From Zipacnadum sp036504235 (GTDB taxonomy: Bacteria; Armatimonadota; Zipacnadia; Zipacnadales; Zipacnadaceae), in contig DASXVN010000027.1 of assembly GCA_036504235.1 (NCBI GenBank), positions 25,763-89,762 of the forward strand: a stretch of DNA of 64,000 bases. Direction: 5' to 3'. Under the pieces are notes generated by a model that saw only the letters and a list, made by a program, of their open reading frames with translations, was not told where the DNA came from and did no database searches. The translations under genes and the position numbers were made by a program. Each line of letters begins with the position of its first letter. The first letter of the stretch is position 1. This document shows, in pieces, positions 59,226 through 64,000 of this stretch.

Positions 59226-60151
59226 GGCAGCGGCAGTCGCCAGAGCCCGGCCAGCTCCTCGCGCGTGGGGATGCCGGCGCGCCCGCCGAGCTGGCGACAC
59301 TTGAGCGCTGCCACTAGCGCGGCGAATTCCAGGTTGGTCGCCAGGTCGTAGCCCAGGACCAGACCGTAGCCGAAGGCGCCGTGGAAGACATCCCCGGCGC
59401 CGGTCGTGTCAATCACCGGGTCCACCGGGAAGGCGGGCTGCTCGAGGCGCTCGCAACCCGCGTAGGCCACCGCGCCGCGGGCCCCGCGCGTGACCACCAG
59501 CACCTCCGGCGCATAGCGCTCGCGCATCAGCCGCGCCGCGGCCTCCGGATCGCTCTCCCCCGTACACTCCAGCAAGTAATGCTCCGGCATGACGTGGTGC
59601 GTGCCGAGGCGCAGCAGGTCCTCGCTGTTGGCCGTGGGGCGCTCCAGATCGGTGAGCACCGGGACCCCGGCCTCGCGCGCCCAGGTGGCGGCGGTCACGG
59701 CGGCCTTCCAGTGGTGGGTATCGAAAAGTAGGCAGCCGGCGCCCGTGATCATCTCGCGGTCCAGGTCCTCCGGCTCCAGCTTGCGCTTGTTCCCCCGGTC
59801 GAAGAAGATGGCCCGGTCGCCGCTTTCCTCCTGGATCATGCAGAAGGCGATATGCGAGCGGGTTCCCTCGATGCGCAGCAGGCCCCGCGTGTCCACGCCC
59901 TCCGACGCGAAACTCTCGACGATCTTGCGGGCGTAATCGTCGCTGCCGGTGGTGCCGAGAATAGCGGCGCGGCCGCCCAAGCGCGCCACGGCGACGGCGG
60001 CGGTGGCCGCCTGGCCCCCGCCCTGTTCCTCCACGTTCAGCAACTCCGTCTTCTCGCCGGGCTGCGGGTATTCGCGGTAGATGCCCAGCAAGTCCCAGGC
60101 GGCTCCGCCCAGGGCGACGACGTCAAAACGCGTGGCCTCAGTCTGGTTCAT
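59222..60151 (-). CDS. PfkB-family carbohydrate kinase
   Basis: The protein is 309 aa, ribokinase fold. ATG 60151. The N-terminal GGAAWDLLGIYREYPQPGEK and NVEEQGGGQAATAAVAVARL match the first PfkB signature (G-G-x-x-x-N/A). The second signature DTTGAGDVFHGAF contains the anion hole and catalytic Asp base. A lid and GTHHVMPEHYLLECTGES lie between. Phosphoryl acceptors in the family include ribose, fructose and nucleosides; the KDPG aldolase gene nearby (63191) makes 2-keto-3-deoxygluconate kinase a possibility, but nothing in the sequence decides this. It lies 7 bp after the phosphatase-like gene, in the same operon. Confidence 0.88.
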   Translation of the reverse strand: MNQTEATRFDVVALGGAAWDLLGIYREYPQPGEKTELLNVEEQGGGQAATAAVAVARLGGRAAILGTTGSDDYARKIVESFASEGVDTRGLLRIEGTRSHIAFCMIQEESGDRAIFFDRGNKRKLEPEDLDREMITGAGCLLFDTHHWKAAVTAATWAREAGVPVLTDLERPTANSEDLLRLGTHHVMPEHYLLECTGESDPEAAARLMRERYAPEVLVVTRGARGAVAYAGCERLEQPAFPVDPVIDTTGAGDVFHGAFGYGLVLGYDLATNLEFAALVAALKCRQLGGRAGIPTREELAGLWRLPLP

Positions 60152-60158
60152 GGCGACA

Positions 60159-61253
60159 CTACCTCTTGGCGACGGTGAAACGATCCAGGACCTTCTCGTG
60201 CGTGTCCCAAGCGGTCACCTGCAGCGCGGTGGGGGAGACCTGGACGGTCACGAAGCTCAGCGTGGAGTCGAAGACTTTGCGGTAGGGGTTGGAGAGCGTG
60301 GCGTCGTAGAGCGGGGCGCCGCCGCCACCCACGGTCAGATAGTTGAGCCCGCTCTTGAGGGAGCGCTCGTAGTAGTGGTTGTGCCCGCTGACCACCAGGT
60401 CCACAGCGCCGCGCTCCAGGTCGGGGCACCAGTACTTGAGCGCCCCCGGGTCCCCGGGGTGCGGGCCCGAGGTGTAGGGCGGGTTGTGGAACTCCACGAT
60501 CCGCCAGAGCACGCCGGGCGGGCGGGGCGCGGTCAGCAGCTGGTGCAGCCACAGCCCCTGGGTCGCCTGCTCCCGGCTGCTGTCCAGGACGATGATCTGC
60601 ACGCTCCCGTAGACGGCGGTGTACCACTCCCCGCCGCCGAGCCCGCCGCCCGCCGGCAGCGGCAGGAAGCGAAAGTACAGCGAGCCGTCGCCCTCGTGGT
60701 TGCCCAGGCAGGGGTAGAGCGGCACGGAGGGCGAGTAGCGGGCGATCACCGGGAAGAAGTGGTGCCAGTTGTCCACGGAGGAGCCGTCGCTGACCAGGTC
60801 GCCGGTGTGCAGAATCGCGTCGGGGTGCAGGGCCATCAGCGCCCGGACCACCTGGGCATGGGCCGCGGGGTCGCTGCGCGTGTCCCCATAGACGCCGAGG
60901 GTGAAGTTGGACAACCCGGCCGCCGGCGTGGTCAGGCGGTACTTGCGCGTCTCCGCGGTGGCGCCGTCGGCCTCCGCGTAAATGCTGTAGTAGTAGGTCG
61001 CCCCCGGCTGCAAGCCGCTCAGCATGACCTTGTGCGCCTGCACCGGGCCGCCGCGGGCCACCGACTGGCCGGCGATGCGGACCTCGCCGTAGGAGGGGGC
61101 GCTGGTGTACCAGGTGAGCTGGGCGCTGGTGGTGGTCAGGTCGCCCAGCACGGGGCCCCAGACGATCTGCAGCCCTGCGGAGGCTCCGGTGACGACCAGG
61201 AGCAAAATCAGGGCCAGCAGGAAAAGCTGTCGAGCCAGACGCAGACTTTTCAT
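60159..61253 (-). CDS. Secreted purple-acid-phosphatase-like metallophosphoesterase with Fn3-type N-domain
   Basis: The protein is 364 aa. ATG 61253 with AGAGG about 11 bases upstream. A signal sequence (ARQLFLLALILLLVVTGASA) is followed by a fibronectin-like beta domain (VWGPVLGDLTTTSAQLTWYT; HKVMLSGLQPGATYYYSIYA). The catalytic domain has all five metal motifs: GVYGDTRSD, ILHTGDLVSDG, LGNHEGDG, FHNPPYTSG and VSGHNHYYER. It is thus probably an active binuclear phosphatase of the PAP/calcineurin class. It is the intact counterpart of the degenerate protein at 813-1847. It lies between the kinase gene and the nitroreductase-histidine kinase gene, all minus strand. Confidence 0.92.
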   Translation of the reverse strand: MKSLRLARQLFLLALILLLVVTGASAGLQIVWGPVLGDLTTTSAQLTWYTSAPSYGEVRIAGQSVARGGPVQAHKVMLSGLQPGATYYYSIYAEADGATAETRKYRLTTPAAGLSNFTLGVYGDTRSDPAAHAQVVRALMALHPDAILHTGDLVSDGSSVDNWHHFFPVIARYSPSVPLYPCLGNHEGDGSLYFRFLPLPAGGGLGGGEWYTAVYGSVQIIVLDSSREQATQGLWLHQLLTAPRPPGVLWRIVEFHNPPYTSGPHPGDPGALKYWCPDLERGAVDLVVSGHNHYYERSLKSGLNYLTVGGGGAPLYDATLSNPYRKVFDSTLSFVTVQVSPTALQVTAWDTHEKVLDRFTVAKR

Positions 61254-61274
61254 AGTAAGGTTGCCTCTCCGCGA

Positions 61275-63032
61275 CTAGTGGTCGGAAGCGAGCGGCAGGC
61301 GCGCGGTGAAGGTGCTGCCCTGGCCGGGTTCGCTGGCCACCGCGATGCTGCCGCCCATCGCCTCCGCGGCCATCTTTACGAAGGTCAGGCCGAGACCGGT
61401 GCCCATGCGGGCTGCGCCCTCATGCTCCACCTGGCCGAACTTCTCGAAAATGTGGGCCTGCGCCTCGTGGGGGATGCCCAGGCCGGTGTCCCGCACGCTA
61501 ATCACGACTTGCCCGGCGTCCCGGTCGGCCTCGGCGTTGAGGTACACGCCGCCCTCAAAGGTGAACTTGAGCGAGTTGCCGACCAAGTTGGTGAGCAGGC
61601 GGCGGGTGAAATCGGCGTCGCCATGCACTCGCAGGTCCGGCTCGGATTGGTGAATCTCCAACTCCAGCCCGCGATCGCGGGCGCTGCCGGCGGTGAGGTT
61701 GTAGACCTCGCCCAGCACCTCGCCCAGCGCGAAGTCGGTGACGTTCAGGGACTGCTGGCCGCTCTCCATCTTGGCCACGTCGAGCAGGTCGTTGATCAGC
61801 CCCAACAGAGTAGTGCCGGCGCTCACCGCCATGCCTACCATCTCGCGGGTCAGCTCCGGCTCGTAATCGTTCTCGGTCACCAAATTCAGCCCGCCGAGCA
61901 CGCTGGTCAGGGGGGTGCGCAGATCGTGCACGATGAGGTGGGTGAGGTTCTCCTGGGCCTGCTGGAGCTGCACCAACTCCTCGTTGGTCTGGGCCACCGC
62001 GGCCTTCTGGGCCTCCACCTGGTCGTAGAGCAGCTTGGTGCGCAGCAGGGAGCCCACGTGGGCCAGCAAGGTGGCGGGACGGATCGGCTTCTCGATCATG
62101 GAGTCCGCGCCCCGCTCCAGGCCGTAGGCTTCCTCGGCGGCGTTCTGGTAGGTGGTAGTCAGCACGATGGGGAGGAAGCCCGCGCTCTGGGCGTGCGTCC
62201 GGTAGCTGAGCTGGAAGCCGGTCATGCCGGACATCAGCGCGTCGGCGATGACCAGGTCCGGCTGCTGCTTCTCGATTAGTTCCAGGGCCTGGCGCGCGTC
62301 GGGGCAGCGCAGCGTCTGGTAGCCGGCCCGCTCCAGCGTGTCGGCCAGGTAGTCCAGCACCGAGGGGGTGTCGTCCACCACCATGATCGTGGCGGGCGCC
62401 GGCGCAGTCTCGGGCGGCTCGGGAGTCTCGAACGCAGCCGCGGGCAGGGGCAGTTCCTCGCGCTCGGGAAAGCCGCGCCAGTACAGTTGCGAGGGGCGTG
62501 CCGGGCCGCTCACGGGGACGCGCTGTGGGTAGCCCAGGGGGAGCAGGCCGACCAGCCGCATGCTGGGGTCCACCCCCAGGTGCTGGGCAATATCATCGGC
62601 CAGATGGGTGGCGCCGGTCACCCAGCAGGTGCCCAGGCCCTCCGCGTAGGCGGCCAGTAGCAGGTTCTCCACCGCCGCGGATATGGAGCCCAGGCCCAGC
62701 AGCACCCCGCCATCGGAGCGCTTGGTGTAGGCCAGGATCAGGACCGGCGCGGAGGAAATCGTGGGCAGGACACTGCCGGCGAGCAGCAGGACGTGGGGGG
62801 GGCTGGCCTCCTGCAGCGCCGGCATCAACTCCCCGATGCGCCGCTGGAGGAAGTCGATCAGGTCGGTCTTCGCGGTCCCGCCGAGGACGACGAAGTGGCG
62901 GTCGTCGTGGGCCGTTCCGTAGGGGGCGGCGTGGGCCGCCTTCACCAAGCGCTCGATTACCTCCGAAGAGGGGGCCTCGGGCCCAAACCGCCGGATGCTC
63001 CGACGGCCCATTACTGCATCGAAAAACTCCAT
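61275..63032 (-). CDS. Nitroreductase - receiver - histidine kinase fusion protein
   Basis: The protein is 585 aa. ATG 63032 with AAGGG about 6 bases upstream. Residues 1-190 are a nitroreductase-like FMN domain (AVMGRRSIRRFGPEAPSSEV; AAHAAPYGTAHDD; AYAEGLGTCWVTGATHL; LLPLGYP). After a Pro-rich linker, 214-335 is a receiver domain (IMVVDDTPS with D220/D221, phospho-acceptor D264 in LVIADALMSG, T292 and K315 in SMIEKPIRP). A coiled coil (335-362) leads to HisKA with H369 (VHDLRTPLTSVLG) and HATPase_c (N box TNLVGNSLKF, G1 RDTGLGI, G2 GTGLGLTF). No membrane helix, so it is a soluble hybrid kinase. It lacks a transmitter output partner nearby. Confidence 0.9.
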   Translation of the reverse strand: MEFFDAVMGRRSIRRFGPEAPSSEVIERLVKAAHAAPYGTAHDDRHFVVLGGTAKTDLIDFLQRRIGELMPALQEASPPHVLLLAGSVLPTISSAPVLILAYTKRSDGGVLLGLGSISAAVENLLLAAYAEGLGTCWVTGATHLADDIAQHLGVDPSMRLVGLLPLGYPQRVPVSGPARPSQLYWRGFPEREELPLPAAAFETPEPPETAPAPATIMVVDDTPSVLDYLADTLERAGYQTLRCPDARQALELIEKQQPDLVIADALMSGMTGFQLSYRTHAQSAGFLPIVLTTTYQNAAEEAYGLERGADSMIEKPIRPATLLAHVGSLLRTKLLYDQVEAQKAAVAQTNEELVQLQQAQENLTHLIVHDLRTPLTSVLGGLNLVTENDYEPELTREMVGMAVSAGTTLLGLINDLLDVAKMESGQQSLNVTDFALGEVLGEVYNLTAGSARDRGLELEIHQSEPDLRVHGDADFTRRLLTNLVGNSLKFTFEGGVYLNAEADRDAGQVVISVRDTGLGIPHEAQAHIFEKFGQVEHEGAARMGTGLGLTFVKMAAEAMGGSIAVASEPGQGSTFTARLPLASDH

Positions 63033-63190
63033 AACGCACCCTTATCCTCGCACCAGTCAAATCCTGCGCCGTCGCCGGGCAGCGCCCGTTATTTCTCCGC
63101 CCACCCGCCGGGTCCTCCCTCGGAGGTCCCGCGCGGCGCCACGGCGAAGAGGGCCTCTCGCTCCTAGACTCAACCGTGAGGTGTTAGCTG

Positions 63191-63841
63191 ATGGACCGTA
63201 TCGAGATTCTGAACCGTATTTTGGGCGCCGGGATTACCGCCGTCATCCGCGCCCAGAGCAGTGAGCATCTGATGAAGATCGCCGAGGCCCTCAAAGCCGG
63301 CGGCGTCGAGAGCATCGAAGTCACGATGACCACCCCGAACGCGCTGCAGGTCATCTCCGAGGTGGCGGCTCGTTTCGGCGACGAGATTCTGCTCGGCGTA
63401 GGCACCTGCCTGGACCCGGAGACCGCCCGCGCGGCGATCCTGGCCGGGGCGCAGTTCGCGGTCAGCCCCACGCTCAACCTGGAAACCATCAAGATGGTCC
63501 ACCGCTACGACAAGGTTATCCTGCCCGGCTGCTTCACCCCGACCGAGATTCTCACCGCCTGGGAAAACGGCGCGGACCTGGTCAAGGTCTTCCCGGCCGA
63601 CGTGGTGGGCCCGGTCTACTTCAAGGACGTGCTCGCCCCGCTGCCTCAGGTGCGCCTGGTGCCGACCGGCGGCGTGGACCTGACCACCGCGGCGGACTTC
63701 CTCAAAGCGGGAGCCGCGGCGCTGTGCGTAGGTGGCGCCATGATGCCCAAGGCCGCCATGGCCGCCGGCGACTGGCCCGCCATCACGGCGATTGCCGCCC
63801 AGTTCGTGCAGATTGTCAAGGACACGCGGGCCGCGATGTAG
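63191..63841 (+). CDS. eda: KDPG/KHG aldolase
   Basis: The protein is 216 aa. It splits 2-keto-3-deoxy-6-phosphogluconate to pyruvate and glyceraldehyde-3-phosphate, in the Entner-Doudoroff route or uronate breakdown. ATG 63191 has GAGG upstream. Class I aldolase features: VEVTMTTPNA with the catalytic Glu, VGTCLDPETARAAILAGAQF, ADLVKVFPADVVG with the Schiff-base Lys, LVPTGGV and VGGAMMP phosphate-binding. The 158-bp gap to the divergent kinase gene holds no convincing promoter. No edd neighbour is visible in the window. Confidence 0.93.
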   Translation: MDRIEILNRILGAGITAVIRAQSSEHLMKIAEALKAGGVESIEVTMTTPNALQVISEVAARFGDEILLGVGTCLDPETARAAILAGAQFAVSPTLNLETIKMVHRYDKVILPGCFTPTEILTAWENGADLVKVFPADVVGPVYFKDVLAPLPQVRLVPTGGVDLTTAADFLKAGAAALCVGGAMMPKAAMAAGDWPAITAIAAQFVQIVKDTRAAM

Positions 63842-63871
63842 CGCGCGGGTCTCAGTGGCACCGGCTGCCTG

Positions 63872-63890
63872 CCCTGAGCCTGTCGAAGGG
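63872..63890. repeat. Short REP-like palindrome
   Basis: CCCTGAGCC-TGTCGAAGGG is an imperfect palindrome with the CCTGAGCCTGTCGAAGG core seen as a scattered repeat in many environmental genomes (from memory, not checked). It is flanked by GGCACCGGC and GCCGGTGTGCC. Confidence 0.55.
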
Positions 63891-63921
63891 TCTCGCCGGT
63901 GTGCCGTTAGCCTCGCTGTTT

Positions 63922-63994
63922 GTAGGGCGGGGGCTACGTCCCCCGCCGAGGACCCGGTGCTAACGGCCGGCGGGGGACGTAGCCCCCGCCCGAC
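63922..63994. repeat. Palindromic intergenic element, family B, copy 3
   Basis: GTAGGGCGGGGGCTACGTCC and GGACGTAGCCCCCGCCCGAC pair with one mismatch near the outer end; the inner part CGGCGGGGG/CCCCCGCCG pairs as well. Same family as 11262-11360 and 12812-12883. The end of the window follows it. Confidence 0.85.
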
Positions 63995-64000
63995 AAAAGG

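Noticed and set aside
60081..62279. A 732-aa plus-strand open frame opposite the kinase, phosphatase and nitroreductase-kinase genes
   Set aside because: It spans three well-supported minus-strand genes and its translation has only shadow character.
63724..63963. A 79-aa frame at the 3' end of the aldolase gene
   Set aside because: It lies in another frame of eda and runs into a palindromic repeat; no RBS or motif.
1..64000. CRISPR arrays, rRNA genes, complete insertion sequences, prophage genes or toxin-antitoxin pairs
   Set aside because: None seen. Repeats found are palindromic intergenic elements with no transposase, and no integrase, capsid or rRNA motifs were noticed.

Overview
This is a high-GC window of bacterial chromosome. 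The organism is probably an uncultured diderm. A porin-like beta-barrel protein, a secretin and a complete type IV pilus (T4P) inner-membrane complex all imply an outer membrane. The many prepilin-like proteins with large extracellular domains, the GH71-like and GH5-like secreted enzymes, the PASTA protein, the short form of adenosylhomocysteinase and the abundant GC-rich palindromes between genes would fit Armatimonadota or a neighbouring phylum. That placement is inference, not proven here.

Layout. 1-4.7 kb (+): end of ahcY with a terminator, a degenerate secreted phosphoesterase-fold protein, an aldose-epimerase-like protein, a small membrane protein and an alpha/beta hydrolase. 4.7-9.4 kb (-): two tandem secreted GH71-like glycosidase paralogues, a frameshifted NAD(P)-binding epimerase and a small membrane protein. 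9.5-11.2 kb (-): a porin-like protein with a terminator, then an unusual initiator tRNA with its own promoter and terminator. 11.2-16.1 kb: a short membrane ORF (-), then (+) a polytopic membrane protein, ribonuclease HI, a Gfo/Idh/MocA oxidoreductase and a TPR/TolB-like propeller protein, separated by palindromic repeats.

16.2-46.4 kb (+) is the core of the window: a contiguous 30-kb T4P locus. Order: pilB, pilT, pilC, pilD, a pseudopilin, three more prepilin-like proteins, a 1113-aa PilX/GspK-like protein, two giant secreted proteins (1516 and 1376 aa; the first a possible PilY1 analogue), then pilM, pilN, pilO, pilP, a secretin-N-domain protein and pilQ. Promoter-like sequences precede pilB, pilM and the secretin-N gene, and a terminator follows pilQ.

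46.4-59.2 kb (+): aroC and an aroK-aroB fusion (shikimate pathway, next to pilQ), a PASTA membrane protein, an ECF sigma factor with an anti-sigma factor that carries a secretin/TonB-N-like module in its extracytoplasmic part, a small secreted protein, a biotin ligase, a TPR-polysaccharide deacetylase fusion, a secreted GH5-like glycosidase and purB. Many of these overlap or nearly touch, as in an operon. 59.2-63.0 kb (-): a PfkB sugar kinase, a purple-acid-phosphatase-like enzyme and a nitroreductase-receiver-histidine kinase fusion. 63.2 kb to end (+): KDPG aldolase and more palindromic repeats.

The observations most worth following are the nitroreductase-histidine kinase fusion, the ECF/anti-sigma pair with its secretin-like sensor module, and the T4P locus with two giant secreted proteins and collagen-like PilN/O/P tails. 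All family assignments come from motifs and remembered family features; no database search was possible.
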